A DNA stretch of 64,000 nt from CAYPAV01 sp964408805 (GTDB taxonomy: Bacteria > Pseudomonadota > Alphaproteobacteria > UBA8366): assembly GCA_964408805.1 (NCBI GenBank), contig CAYPAV010000003.1, positions 62,001-126,000 of the forward strand. The letters run 5' to 3'. The number at the start of each line of letters is the position of its first letter. Within the stretch, counting starts at the first letter, position 1. Positions 52,278-61,516 of the stretch are shown here, piece after piece. Both the position numbers and the translations under genes were made by a program. The notes beneath the pieces were generated by a model. It saw nothing but the letters and a program-made list of their open reading frames with translations, had not been told where the DNA came from and searched no databases.

Positions 52278-53194
52278 GCCTTGCCCTGATAAATCTTGAT
52301 AATGGTACCGAGCAGTTCGAGCGCCTCGGGCTTCGGCCTCTGGAATGAGTTCCGTCCGATAATGGAGCCGCTGGCGCCGCCATCCCGAATTTGCCGGATC
52401 TCGTCCAACAGCCCGTCCGTGCCCCGTGCCGAACCACCGGAAAATACGACCAGCCGACGACCGTTGAACGCCGACTGCATGACATGCGCGATCCGCGCCG
52501 GCAGGCTCGAGATGTCGATGCCTTCGGCCTCATAGACCTTACGCGCATCGTCCTGCTCGATATGGTCGGTCGGCGGCTTCACCTTGATGATATGAGCACC
52601 CATCTCGGCCGCGAGATGCGCCGCATAGGCACAAACATCGATCGCGGTCTCGCCGTCCTTCGACAAGACTCCGCCGCGAGGATACGACCACAAGACCACG
52701 GCCAGACCGACGGCCTTAGCCTCTTCCGCCAACTCGCGGAATTCCTCGATCATCTCGAATTGCTCGTCGGAGCCGGGATACATCGTGAAGCCGATCGCCG
52801 AACAACCAAGCCTCAAAGCGTCCGCCACGCTGCCGTAAATGCCCTGATCCTTCGAGGTCGCGTGACTATTGGAGCTGTTCAGCTTCAATATGGTCGGGAT
52901 GGCGCCGGCATAGGTGTCGGCCCCCGCCTCGATCATGCCAAGAGGCGCGGCATAAGCGGAAAGGCCCGCGTCGATCGCAAGTTGGAAATGATAATGCGGG
53001 TCGTAGGCCGGCGAATTCTTGGCGAAGCTGCGCGCCGGGCCATGCTCGAAGCCCTGATCAACCGGCAGGATCACCATTTTACCGGTACCGGACAGTTTCC
53101 CGTGCATGAGAATTCGGGCTAGATTCGCCTTCGTCCCGGGCGAATCGCTTTCATAATTGGCGAGGATTTTCTTGACTTTTTGACTGATTCTCAT
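52274..53194 (-). CDS. Fructose-bisphosphate aldolase, class I (DhnA type)
   Basis: A 306-residue class I aldolase of the archaeal/DhnA kind. Schiff-base Lys in AHIIKVKPPTDHIEQD, phosphate-binding region VVFSGGSARGTDGLLDEI and GSIIGRNSFQRPKP near the end, and DQGFEHGPARSFAKN near the start. It catalyses fructose 1,6-bisphosphate cleavage/formation without metal. It sits in the alphaproteobacterial glycolytic cluster, upstream of thiE (ATGA overlap). Its promoter probably lies in the 160 bp upstream. Confidence 0.92.
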   Translation of the reverse strand: MRISQKVKKILANYESDSPGTKANLARILMHGKLSGTGKMVILPVDQGFEHGPARSFAKNSPAYDPHYHFQLAIDAGLSAYAAPLGMIEAGADTYAGAIPTILKLNSSNSHATSKDQGIYGSVADALRLGCSAIGFTMYPGSDEQFEMIEEFRELAEEAKAVGLAVVLWSYPRGGVLSKDGETAIDVCAYAAHLAAEMGAHIIKVKPPTDHIEQDDARKVYEAEGIDISSLPARIAHVMQSAFNGRRLVVFSGGSARGTDGLLDEIRQIRDGGASGSIIGRNSFQRPKPEALELLGTIIKIYQGKA

Positions 53195-53236
53195 GACGAC
53201 ACCACCTTCCGAATTGAAACACCCGAGGAGATCACC

Positions 53237-53265
53237 TGGATACTAGAGCAGCAGGTATTTTTCAA
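53237..53265 (-). promoter_or_regulatory. Candidate promoter of the aldolase-thiE operon
   Basis: Minus strand: TTGAAA (53265-53260), a 17-bp spacer, TATCCA (53242-53237), about 43 bp before the aldolase ATG. -35 is 5 of 6, -10 is only 3 of 6. No operator is evident. Confidence 0.3.
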
Positions 53266-53355
53266 CGACGCTAAATGTCCAATTAGCTCTGTATTTTCGT
53301 TTGCAATTCCGACCAATTATGATCACCTCCGGAAAAGACGCGTAAGGACAGACAA

Positions 53356-53835
53356 TTGAAGATTTTCGGCAACCGCATTTCCCAAATGAAAGAGCAGGCG
53401 GTCACGATTCGGCCGGGCGAGCTCGCGGAACGGAATTCCCTCGTCGTCGGCATGGCGGCGAAGCACGTTCGCTATCCCCTTGCCGCCATCACCGCGACAT
53501 TGGTCATCAGCTATCTCGCCAAGGGCCGGCTCGATACGGCGAGCAAGGCCTATGAGACCTTCCATGCCAGCTTCACCCTCGTTATGACCGGCCTCATCGG
53601 GTTCGGTGTCGTCTACGCCCTCTTCGAGGCGGCCAAATGGGCGGAGGCCCAGGCCGTCCGGCTGGACACCCGACAAAGTATCGGCGATCCCGAAGACCCG
53701 CCGTTGCCGGCTGTCCGACGCTTCATGCAACGCGCGATTTTCATGATCCAGCTCGGCTATCGGCTGGTCAGTTTCGCGGGCGTTTGCCTCGCCATCGGCG
53801 TGATCTTCGCGATCAAGGGTTTCTTCGAGATATAG
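53356..53835 (+). CDS. Small predicted membrane protein of unknown family
   Basis: A 159-residue protein starting at TTG 53356 with AAGGAC upstream (7-bp spacing). Possible membrane segments are near residues 42-60 (PLAAITATLVISYLA), 74-95 (FTLVMTGLIGFGVVYALFEA) and 135-157 (RLVSFAGVCLAIGVIFAIKGFF). Charged loops lie between them. No recognised domain. It is divergent from the aldolase operon and 79 bp before an SDR gene. A membrane role is all that can be said. Confidence 0.6.
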   Translation: MKIFGNRISQMKEQAVTIRPGELAERNSLVVGMAAKHVRYPLAAITATLVISYLAKGRLDTASKAYETFHASFTLVMTGLIGFGVVYALFEAAKWAEAQAVRLDTRQSIGDPEDPPLPAVRRFMQRAIFMIQLGYRLVSFAGVCLAIGVIFAIKGFFEI

Positions 53836-53914
53836 AACCCGCCCGACGTTCCCCTCTCTCCCCGCCGACTTACCTATATTCTAGTGCCGATCATTGGGCC
53901 CAAGGAGGATGGAA

Positions 53915-54694
53915 ATGCGTCTCGAGGGAAAAACCGGAATCGTCACCGCCGCGGGCTCGGGCATGGGCCGGGCGGGTGCAATCCGTTTCGCCAAGGAAGG
54001 TGCCGCGGTTGGCGTGGTCGACATCGATGAGGATGCCGTCACCGCGGTGGCGGAGGAGATCGACGCCGCGGGCGGGCGCGCGTTAGGCATCGTCGCCGAT
54101 CTTCGCAAAGACCAGGATTCGCAAAGAATCGTGCGCGAGGCCGCGAACGAATTCGGCGGCCTGGATTTCGTTTGGAATCATGTCGGCCATCCGGGTCCGG
54201 CCTCGATCGAGGGTATCGACATGGCGGATTTCGAGATCGCGATGGACCTAAATCTCCGCACCATCCTGGTGACGACGGAAGCCGCGATTCCGGAGCTGCG
54301 CGCACGAGGCGGCGGTGCGCTTCTTTACACCGCCTCGACGTCCGGCCTGCAAGGCTCGATGTTTAGTCCGGTTTACTCGGCTGCGAAGTTCGGTGTCGTC
54401 GGATTCGCCCGCGCGCTCGCCGGACGCCTGGCGGCCGACAATATTCGGGTCAACGTGGTCTGCCCCGGTCCGGTCGACACACCGATGCTGCGCATGTTCG
54501 TCGCACGGCCGGACCAGCAATCGACCGCCGGCATGGACAAGGAGGAACTGGTCAAGAAACGCGGCGGCATGACGCGTCTCGGCCGGCCGGGCCGCCCCGA
54601 AGAAATCGCCAACGCGGCCCTTTTCCTTATTTCCGACGAAGCGTCGTTCGTCACCGGGGCGGCGCTGCCCGTCGACGGCGGCGTGACGGCATAG
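53915..54694 (+). CDS. Short-chain dehydrogenase/reductase (3-oxoacyl-ACP reductase type)
   Basis: A 259-residue classical SDR. Cofactor motif TAAGSGMGRAGAIRFAKEG and the N-A-S-Y-K tetrad: Asn region NHVGHPGP, Ser in TASTSGLQGS, Tyr/Lys in YSAAKFGVVGF. The C-terminus is SFVTGAALPVDGG. It likely oxidises/reduces a hydroxyacyl substrate. AAGGAGG lies before ATG 53915. 7 bp before the crotonase gene, forming an operon of an SDR and two crotonases that resembles a beta-oxidation or side-chain degradation unit. Confidence 0.9.
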   Translation: MRLEGKTGIVTAAGSGMGRAGAIRFAKEGAAVGVVDIDEDAVTAVAEEIDAAGGRALGIVADLRKDQDSQRIVREAANEFGGLDFVWNHVGHPGPASIEGIDMADFEIAMDLNLRTILVTTEAAIPELRARGGGALLYTASTSGLQGSMFSPVYSAAKFGVVGFARALAGRLAADNIRVNVVCPGPVDTPMLRMFVARPDQQSTAGMDKEELVKKRGGMTRLGRPGRPEEIANAALFLISDEASFVTGAALPVDGGVTA

Positions 54695-54701
54695 ACGCAT
54701 C

Positions 54702-55562
54702 ATGGCTTACGAAACGATCCTCTACGACGTGGAAGACGGAGTCCTGACGGTAACGCTGAATCGGCCCGAGAGACTGAACGCCTTCACGTCCGTCATGCGG
54801 GACGATTTGATCGACGCGATCGACCGCGCCGACGCGGACGACAATATCAGGGTGGTGATCGTGACCGGTGCCGGACGCGGTTTCTGCGCCGGCGCCGATC
54901 TCTCGGCCGGACCCGATACCTTCGAAGCGCACGTTCAAGACCCGGGCGAGGATCCGGACAACTGGCGAGACGGCGGCGGCCGGTTCACGCTCCGCCTTTT
55001 CGATTGCAAGAAACCGATCATCGCCGCGGTCAACGGGCCGGCGGTCGGCATCGGAGTTACAATGCAGCTTCCGATGGACATTCGCCTGGCCTCGACCGAG
55101 GCGCGGTTCGGTTTCGTGTTCACCCGTCGCGGATTGGTGCCGGAAGCCTGCAGCAGCTGGTTTCTGCCGCGTGTCGTCGGGATGAGCCAGGCGCTGGAGT
55201 GGATATATTCGGGACGGGTCTTCGATGCGGAGGAAGCACTGGCGGGCGGACTGATCAAACAAATCCTGCCGCCGGACGAACTGCTTCCGGCCGCGCGCGC
55301 CTTGGCGCGGGAATTCGCCGAAAACACGTCCGCGGTATCGGTCGCACTCTGTCGCCAGATGCTGTGGCGAATGGCGGGTGCCGACCATCCGATGGAAGCG
55401 CATAAGATAGATTCGCGCGGCATTCGCTCGATGGGCCGGTTGCCGGACGCCAAGGAAGGTGTTGCCTCTTTCCTCGAAAAGCGTCCGCCGGATTTCGGCA
55501 TGAAACCGAGCGCCGACATGCCCGACTTTTATCCCTGGTGGGACGATCGTGAATTCGAATGA
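54702..55562 (+). CDS. Enoyl-CoA hydratase/isomerase (crotonase) 1
   Basis: A 286-residue crotonase. Oxyanion-hole segments VTGAGRGFCAGADLS and AAVNGPAVGIGVTMQLPMDI. The acidic catalytic region corresponds to FTRRGLVPEACSSWFLPRVVG with a Glu in PEA. It hydrates enoyl-CoA or isomerises double bonds. It follows the SDR by 7 bp and precedes a second crotonase by about 25 bp; together they suggest an acyl-CoA degradation path. No acyl-CoA dehydrogenase or thiolase is present in the window. Confidence 0.9.
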   Translation: MAYETILYDVEDGVLTVTLNRPERLNAFTSVMRDDLIDAIDRADADDNIRVVIVTGAGRGFCAGADLSAGPDTFEAHVQDPGEDPDNWRDGGGRFTLRLFDCKKPIIAAVNGPAVGIGVTMQLPMDIRLASTEARFGFVFTRRGLVPEACSSWFLPRVVGMSQALEWIYSGRVFDAEEALAGGLIKQILPPDELLPAARALAREFAENTSAVSVALCRQMLWRMAGADHPMEAHKIDSRGIRSMGRLPDAKEGVASFLEKRPPDFGMKPSADMPDFYPWWDDREFE

Positions 55563-55587
55563 CGAAACTTCGGAGGTAGATGGAAAG

Positions 55588-56406
55588 ATGTCGCAGCCAG
55601 AAACGGTTCTGGAGGTCGAGGACGGCGTCGCGGTCTTCACGCTCAATCGACCCGAAAAGATGAACGCCATCACCCAGAAAATGTTCGAGAAGGATCTGCC
55701 GGATTTCGTGGACCAGATCGAACGGGATGACGGCATCCGGGTTGTGGTGATAACGGGTGCGGGCGGGAATTTTTGCTCCGGCGCCGATGTTTCCGCGATG
55801 GGCGGGGCGACGCCGCGATCGCCCGAGGACCGAGATCGACACCTCCGCAAGCTTCTGGCCTATCTCTATCGCCTGATCAATCTCGGCAAGCCGGTTATTT
55901 CGGCCGTCGATGGGGTTGCGTTTGGCGGCGGGCTCAGCCTGGCCTTGACCGCGGACATCGTCCTGGCGACGCCGCGAGCCCGGTTTTGCCTGGTGTTCGG
56001 TCGGATCGGTCTCATTCCGGATATGGCCGGCGCCTATTTGCTGCCGCGTCTCATCGGCCCGCAGCGAACCAAGGAATTGGCCTTCACGGCCCGATCTATC
56101 TCCGCCGATGAGGCGCTCGCGATGGGCATCGTGCAGGACATTAATGAACCGGAAAACTTGCTGGCCGCAGCCAAACTGACGGCGCGGCGAATGTCGCGAG
56201 GTTCGCCGGAAGCGATCGCGGAAGCCAAGAAGTTGATCGACATGTCGATCGGCAGTTCGCAAGCGGAAATGATCGATGCCGAATGCGTGGCGCAATTGGC
56301 TTGCCGTGGGACGGAATTCCATCAGGAAGCGGTCCGGCGTTTCGTGAACAAGGAACCTCGCCTATACGATTGGGATGCGATGGTTCGCGAGGATGCGGCC
56401 GACTAA
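55588..56406 (+). CDS. Enoyl-CoA hydratase/isomerase (crotonase) 2
   Basis: A 272-residue crotonase with oxyanion-hole segments VITGAGGNFCSGADVSAMGG and ISAVDGVAFGGGLSLALTAD, and the catalytic-side region GRIGLIPDMAGAYLLPRLIG. It is clearly distinct in sequence from crotonase 1, so it probably acts on a different enoyl-CoA. Start at ATG 55588 with GGAGGTAGATGGAAAG upstream. It overlaps the convergent hypothetical gene by four bases. Final gene of the SDR-crotonase-crotonase unit. Confidence 0.9.
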   Translation: MSQPETVLEVEDGVAVFTLNRPEKMNAITQKMFEKDLPDFVDQIERDDGIRVVVITGAGGNFCSGADVSAMGGATPRSPEDRDRHLRKLLAYLYRLINLGKPVISAVDGVAFGGGLSLALTADIVLATPRARFCLVFGRIGLIPDMAGAYLLPRLIGPQRTKELAFTARSISADEALAMGIVQDINEPENLLAAAKLTARRMSRGSPEAIAEAKKLIDMSIGSSQAEMIDAECVAQLACRGTEFHQEAVRRFVNKEPRLYDWDAMVREDAAD

Positions 56407-56831
56407 TCGGAGTCGAGAAGCCAGGCTCGGCAGGCGTCTTCCCTGCTCTCGCCATTCAATTCGGCTTGGGGCAAATCCAGGCTGGGAGGCCGTTCCCGCA
56501 AGACGATGACACCGCTTTCGGTCGCGATGGCATCTACGGCGGCGGCGGCGGGACCGTCGTAAACGATAACCCCGACGCCCTCCCGAATAGCGGCAAGCGC
56601 GTGGCCCGCATAATCGGCGCAATCGAGCGCCCCCTGAACATCCGCGTTCGGGATTTCCTCGGATACGCTCGCAAGAATTTCCCTGAACCACGCGGGACCG
56701 ACCGAGGCGGCCGCGGCTTCGGCGCTCAACAACAGAACGGGCGTACGCACCTCGAACGCGGCCGTGGCCGCGATCCGCGCATCGTCGAGACCGTGAATTG
56801 TGATGGCCTTGCGTTCCGGTGGGATACTCAT
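56403..56831 (-). CDS. Hypothetical protein near gap
   Basis: A 142-residue protein, MSIPPERKAITIHGLDDARI at its start, with an alpha/beta fold likely (KAITIHGLDDARIAATAAFE, VGVIVYDGPAAAAVDAIATE). No motif I can assign. It lies 69 bp downstream of gap on the same strand. Small uncharacterised genes in the gap-pgk-fba region are common in alphaproteobacteria. Its 3' end overlaps crotonase 2 by four bases. Confidence 0.6.
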   Translation of the reverse strand: MSIPPERKAITIHGLDDARIAATAAFEVRTPVLLLSAEAAAASVGPAWFREILASVSEEIPNADVQGALDCADYAGHALAAIREGVGVIVYDGPAAAAVDAIATESGVIVLRERPPSLDLPQAELNGESREDACRAWLLDSD

Positions 56832-56900
56832 GTCGCCACGAGTTATTAAATTCCGTCCCTCGCCAGCTCCCGCGCGTCTCTATCCTATTTCCCCGACGTC

Positions 56901-57908
56901 TCAGCCGAGATTGCCCATCGCGATGGCGGTGTCCGACATCCGATTGGAAAATCCCCATTCATTGTCATACCAGGACAGAACCCGCACGAGGGTGCCCTCA
57001 ATGACCTGTGTCTGTGTCAGGTCGAACACCGAACTCGCGGAGTTGTGGTTGAAATCAACCGAAACCAACGGTTCGTCGTTGAGCGTGAGTACACCGTTCA
57101 GCGCGCCGGCCGACGCCTGACGAATAGCCCCGTTGACCTCCTCGATGTCGGTTTCTCTCGACGCGTCGAATTTGAAATCGATCATCGAGACGTTCGGAGT
57201 CGGCACGCGAATCGCGGTCCCGTCGAGCTTGCCGTTGAGTTCCGGCAGAACGAGACCCACCGCACGCGCGGCACCAGTCGACGTCGGTATCAGCGACTGC
57301 GACGCAGCCCGCGCCCGGCGAAGGTCGCTATGCAACGTATCGACCGTGCTTTGGTCGCCGGTAAAGGCATGAACCGTCGTCATGAAACCGCGCTCGATCC
57401 CGATCGCCTGGTTGAGAACATAGGCGACCGGTGCCAGACAGTTCGTCGTGCAGGAGGCATTCGAGACGACCGTATGGCCGCTCTCCAGCTTGTCGTGATT
57501 GACGCCGTAGACGACCGTCAGATCGACACCCGATGCCGGTGCCGAGACCAAAACGCGTTTGGCGCCCGCTTCCAGATGCTTTCCCGCACTCTCACGGTCG
57601 GTAAATATGCCGGTGCATTCCATCGCGACATCGACCTCGAGTTCCTTCCACGGAAGTTTCGAAGGGTCGCGTTCGGAAGTGACCTTGATCTTGCCGCGAC
57701 CGACATCCATCCAGTCGTCGCCGGTCTTTATGTCCATGTCGAGACGGCCATGGACCGTATCGTATTTCAACAGATGGGCGTTCGTGCCGACATCACCGAG
57801 ATCGTTGACCCCGACGAACTCGATGTCGTCACGCCCGGCCTCGATCGCCGCGCGCATAACCAGCCGTCCAATCCGTCCGAACCCGTTGATACCAACTCGA
57901 ACCGCCAT
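56901..57908 (-). CDS. gap: Glyceraldehyde-3-phosphate dehydrogenase
   Basis: A 335-residue GAPDH with NAD motif GINGFGRIGRLVMRAA, active-site Cys in SNASCTTNCLAP and the substrate/phosphate region SLIPTSTGAARAVG. The C-terminus is WYDNEWGFSNRMSDTA. It oxidises glyceraldehyde-3-phosphate with NAD(P)+. It is transcribed together with tkt, which lies 51 bp upstream. pgk, commonly next, is absent in this window. Confidence 0.96.
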   Translation of the reverse strand: MAVRVGINGFGRIGRLVMRAAIEAGRDDIEFVGVNDLGDVGTNAHLLKYDTVHGRLDMDIKTGDDWMDVGRGKIKVTSERDPSKLPWKELEVDVAMECTGIFTDRESAGKHLEAGAKRVLVSAPASGVDLTVVYGVNHDKLESGHTVVSNASCTTNCLAPVAYVLNQAIGIERGFMTTVHAFTGDQSTVDTLHSDLRRARAASQSLIPTSTGAARAVGLVLPELNGKLDGTAIRVPTPNVSMIDFKFDASRETDIEEVNGAIRQASAGALNGVLTLNDEPLVSVDFNHNSASSVFDLTQTQVIEGTLVRVLSWYDNEWGFSNRMSDTAIAMGNLG

Positions 57909-57959
57909 TCTACCGCTCCTCCATAAATCTCGTCCCCGCCAAGGGTCGAATTTCCAAAC

Positions 57960-59966
57960 TTACAGCCTTTCCCGTACGGCCGCCGCGACCGCTTCCGCGG
58001 TAATGCCGAAATGGGCGTAAAGCGAATCCGCCGGCGCGGACGCGCCAAAGCCCGTCATCCCGACAAACCCGCCTTCGAGACCTATATAGCGATCCCAACC
58101 CAGCCGGACAGCCGCTTCGACCGCGACGCGAACGCCGCTTCCGCCAAGTACGGAATCACGATATGAGGCGTCTTGCATATCGAACAACTCCTGACACGGC
58201 ATCGATACGACAGTGGTGCCGACACCCTCGCCCTCGAGCGTTGCCTTCGCCGCGAGCGCGATCTCGACCTCGGATCCAGTCGCTAATATCGTGGCCCGTC
58301 GTTCGCCGGTGGCCGGCGACAGGACATAGCCGCCCAGCGCCGAAAGATTTTCGTCGCCCGCTTCGGTCCGCGCCGGCGCCAGGCCTTGACGCGTCAGAGC
58401 CATGATCGACGGCGTTTCCCCGGACGACAATGCCATCGCCCAGCACTCCAAGGTCTCGACCGCGTCACAGGGCCGGAAGACCTGCAAATTCGGGATCGCG
58501 CGAAGGCTCGCAAGCTGTTCGACGGGCTGATGGGTCGGCCCATCCTCGCCGAGACCGATCGAGTCATGGGTCATGACGTAGATGACCCGCTGCTTCATCA
58601 ATGCCGACAACCGGATCGAGGGCCGACAGTAATCGGTAAAAATCAAGAACGTGCCGCTATAGGGGATCAGCCCCCCATGCAGCGCCATGCCGTTCATGGT
58701 CGCGGCCATGCCGTGCTCGCGAACGCCGTAGTAAATATAATTGCCGGAATAGTCCGGTGCCTCGAGCCGCGTCATGCCGTCCGCCAAGGTGCCGTTCGAT
58801 CCGGTGAGATCGGCCGAGCCGCCGATCAATTCCGGGATCGCCTGGGTCAACATATCGAGACACAGCTTCGAGGATTGCCGCGTTGCGAGTTTGGGCGGGT
58901 CAGCGATCAGATCACGCTTCATGCGCGCGACCGCCTCCGTCCATTCGGCGGGCAATTCCCCCGCGATCGCCCGATCGAACGCCGCGCGTTTAACCGCCTC
59001 CAGCGCTTCGTGACGGGTCCGCCAATCCGCGCATTCGGTTTCGCCTCGCGCGCCCGCGGACCGCCACGCGGACAAGATATTCTCCGGCACGTCGAACGGG
59101 GCATGCGGCCAATCCAAACGCTCTCGGACAAGGGCGATCTCATCTCCGCCAAGCGGCGCGCCATGCGTTGCCGATGTCCCTTCCTTGTTGGGCGACCCGT
59201 AGCCGATCACCGTCTTGCAGGCGATCAACGAAGGTCGGTCGCTCTTGCGCGCTGCCTCGATGGCGGAGGCGATGGCGTCCGGATCATGGCCGTCGATACG
59301 CGTGGTCGACCAGCCGCTTGCCTCGAACCGCAGAAGTTGATCGTCGCTCACGCACATATCTGTCGACCCGTCGATCGATATGTCGTTGTCGTCGAAGAGG
59401 ACGATCAATTTGGCGAGTTTCAGATGACCCGCGAGCGAGACCGCTTCATGGCTGATACCTTCCATGAAACAGCCGTCACCGGCAAAGACATAGGTGAAAT
59501 GATCGACCACATCGGCGCCGTAGCGTGCCGCCAGCATGCTTTCCGCCAGCGCCATGCCGACGGCATTGGCGATGCCCTGACCAAGCGGCCCCGTCGTGGT
59601 TTCGATCCCGCGCGCATGACCATATTCCGGATGCCCCGCCGTCCGGCTGCCCAGCTGGCGAAAATTCCTGACTTGGTCGATATCGACGTCTTCGTAGCCG
59701 CAGAGATAGAGCAATGAATAGAGCAGCATCGATCCGTGACCGTTCGACAACACGAAGCGGTCGCGATCCGGCCAATCCGGGTTGTTTGGATCGAACTTCA
59801 GGAATTTCGAAAACAATACGGTGGCGATGTCCGCCATCCCCATCGGCATGCCGGGATGTCCGGAATTCGCCTGTTGAACCGCATCCATCGAAAGCATACG
59901 GATCGCATTGGCCATCTGGCCGTGTTCCGCGGCGGTGGCGGAGACGTCAGCGGTCGTGGAAGACAA
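57960..59966 (-). CDS. tkt: Transketolase
   Basis: A transketolase of about 668 residues. N-terminal ANSGHPGMPMGMADIA, ThDP motif VFAGDGCFMEGISHE with DDNDISIDG, and the central pyrimidine-domain part THDSIGLGEDGPTHQPVEQL. I place the start at TTG 59966: GAGG lies 8 bases upstream and the product begins 17 residues before MANAIRMLSMDAV. An ATG at 60044 would add 26 residues but has no ribosome site. It transfers two-carbon units in the pentose phosphate pathway. Divergent from the small coiled-coil and zapA genes. Confidence 0.9.
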   Translation of the reverse strand: MSSTTADVSATAAEHGQMANAIRMLSMDAVQQANSGHPGMPMGMADIATVLFSKFLKFDPNNPDWPDRDRFVLSNGHGSMLLYSLLYLCGYEDVDIDQVRNFRQLGSRTAGHPEYGHARGIETTTGPLGQGIANAVGMALAESMLAARYGADVVDHFTYVFAGDGCFMEGISHEAVSLAGHLKLAKLIVLFDDNDISIDGSTDMCVSDDQLLRFEASGWSTTRIDGHDPDAIASAIEAARKSDRPSLIACKTVIGYGSPNKEGTSATHGAPLGGDEIALVRERLDWPHAPFDVPENILSAWRSAGARGETECADWRTRHEALEAVKRAAFDRAIAGELPAEWTEAVARMKRDLIADPPKLATRQSSKLCLDMLTQAIPELIGGSADLTGSNGTLADGMTRLEAPDYSGNYIYYGVREHGMAATMNGMALHGGLIPYSGTFLIFTDYCRPSIRLSALMKQRVIYVMTHDSIGLGEDGPTHQPVEQLASLRAIPNLQVFRPCDAVETLECWAMALSSGETPSIMALTRQGLAPARTEAGDENLSALGGYVLSPATGERRATILATGSEVEIALAAKATLEGEGVGTTVVSMPCQELFDMQDASYRDSVLGGSGVRVAVEAAVRLGWDRYIGLEGGFVGMTGFGASAPADSLYAHFGITAEAVAAAVRERL

Positions 59967-60186
59967 TTTCAAGTCCTCAAAGTTGAGCGAACCCGTCAAC
60001 GCGCGGGCTGGCGAAACCATGCCGCCCGAACATTGGTGCGTCAATGGGACTTAGGCGGCATGAAGGCGGCACATTTCTATCACTTTGATTCCACTTGAGT
60101 TGACGCTCGTCAGAGGGCTGCGTATCTTTTCCGGCGGGAGTATAAAAGGCGTCATTTGGCCCCCTGATACGCACCGGAATTGCATA

Positions 60187-60429
60187 ATGTCACGACTCGA
60201 CGATGCTCGAAAACGCTTGGACGCTGCGCTCATCCGATTGGAAAGCGGTGTCGCGAGGTTGATCGATATAAACTCGTTGGATACGAGCGAGCGTGAAGTT
60301 ATTTCCAAATCCTTGGACGAGTCGGAAGCGCACGCCGAAATTTTGGAACGCAAGATGGATACAGCCGCCATGCGGCTTGACGCCACCATCGGGCGGCTAC
60401 AGGGATTGTTGAGAGGGGAGGATCGATGA
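60187..60429 (+). CDS. Small coiled-coil protein upstream of zapA (DUF4164-like)
   Basis: An 80-residue helical protein (SRLDDARKRLDAALIRLESG, SESHAEILERK-like heptads). It ends with an ATGA overlap into zapA, so the two are co-translated. Small coiled-coil genes directly upstream of zapA are common in alphaproteobacteria and assigned to DUF4164. A role in cell division is suggested only by position. Confidence 0.72.
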   Translation: MSRLDDARKRLDAALIRLESGVARLIDINSLDTSEREVISKSLDESEAHAEILERKMDTAAMRLDATIGRLQGLLRGEDR

Positions 60430-60734
60430 GCCAGCTCCCGATCGAGATCAACGGCCGCGCCTATAGTATTTCGTGCGAGGATGGGCAGGAGGCGCATCTC
60501 CGGCAGCTTGCGGATTACGTCGAAACGCGTGTCCAGGACGTCGTTCAGTCCGCAGGGCAAGTCGGGGACGCCCGTATTCTCGTGATGGCGTGCCTGTTGA
60601 TCGCCGACGAACTTTCCGACCTGACATCCGAACATCAAAAGACATTCGAGAGCACCGAAAACCGGGCCGCGGACATCATCGAGGCCTTGGCGGCGCAGCT
60701 CGAAGCTATTGCGGCTCGTCTCGAAGAGACCTAG
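60426..60734 (+). CDS. zapA: Cell division protein ZapA
   Basis: A 102-residue ZapA: N-terminal PIEINGRAYSISCEDGQEAHL, then a long helix (ADYVETRVQDVVQSAGQVGD) and a C-terminal coiled-coil (ENRAADIIEALAAQLEAIAA). It binds FtsZ filaments and promotes Z-ring bundling. Followed within about 5 bp by the start of the 6S RNA. The zapA-ssrS-fthC order is typical of proteobacteria. Confidence 0.88.
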   Translation: MSQLPIEINGRAYSISCEDGQEAHLRQLADYVETRVQDVVQSAGQVGDARILVMACLLIADELSDLTSEHQKTFESTENRAADIIEALAAQLEAIAARLEET

Positions 60735-60740
60735 GTAAGA

Positions 60741-60910
60741 GGTGGGCGGATTGCTGCGCGGTGCGTGAGGCTCCGTTATCCCGGGGGCTACAGCATTCCT
60801 CTAGGGAGCTGTCACTGGCGGGATCGTGGTCTCGTTACACGGCACCCACCTGGTATACCCAGGCCCATGAGGATTAATCGAGCCCACGGCCAACGTGGCG
60901 CCGCCCACAT
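60741..60910 (+). ncRNA. ssrS: 6S RNA
   Basis: Located between zapA and fthC, its conserved proteobacterial position. The ends GTGGGCGG (60742-60749) and CCGCCCAC (60901-60908) are perfectly complementary, giving a closing stem, and the interior can form the long interrupted hairpin with an internal bulge. Length about 170 nt. It mimics an open promoter and binds sigma70 RNA polymerase. Exact ends are uncertain. Confidence 0.75.
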
Positions 60911-60934
60911 TCGACCGACGCTATAGAGTTTCCG

Positions 60935-61513
60935 ATGCCCACCCTGCAAGACGAGAAAAAGCGGGCTCGCGCAGCAGCGATCCTGCAACGCGACGCGATC
61001 ACGCTCGAAAGTGCGGCGGCGGCGGCGCGTCTGGCGAAGATATTTCTGCAATCCATCGGCATCGAGACTCCGAAGGTCATCGCGGGGTTTTCATCTTTCG
61101 GAAGCGAAATCGATGTGGCGCCGCTGCTTGCGCGTTTGTCCGAGGATGGCCATGAGATCGTATTGCCGGTGGTCGTGGGGAAGGACGAACCGCTCATTTT
61201 TCGTTCCTGGCGGCCGGAAGACCCAACAGTGGCCGGTCCCTATGGAATTCGCCAGCCGACGGCGGCGGCGGCCCAACGAGTGCCCGGAATTCTTCTCGTT
61301 CCACTGTTGGCGTTCGACCGCGAAGGCTATCGCCTCGGTTACGGTGGCGGGTACTACGATCGGACTTTGGCGGCACTGCGCGGGGAATTCAGCCCCCTCG
61401 CGATCGGTATCGGATTCGCGTCACAGGAACTCGACGCCGTCCCTCGCGCCGACTACGATCAGCGGCTTGACTGGGTCATTACGGATCGCGCGGCGATCAA
61501 AATCGGGGGTTAG
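60935..61513 (+). CDS. fthC: 5-formyltetrahydrofolate cyclo-ligase
   Basis: A 192-residue cyclo-ligase. N-terminal KKRARAAAILQRDAI, ATP/substrate sites in FSSFGSEIDVAPLLARL and the C-terminal GYRLGYGGGYYDRTLA. It converts 5-formyl-THF to 5,10-methenyl-THF. Downstream of the 6S RNA gene, as in many proteobacteria, and 3 bp before ymdB. One-carbon connection to the GcvT-type dehydrogenase at the left end is only general. Confidence 0.92.
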   Translation: MPTLQDEKKRARAAAILQRDAITLESAAAAARLAKIFLQSIGIETPKVIAGFSSFGSEIDVAPLLARLSEDGHEIVLPVVVGKDEPLIFRSWRPEDPTVAGPYGIRQPTAAAAQRVPGILLVPLLAFDREGYRLGYGGGYYDRTLAALRGEFSPLAIGIGFASQELDAVPRADYDQRLDWVITDRAAIKIGG

Positions 61514-61516
61514 GGC

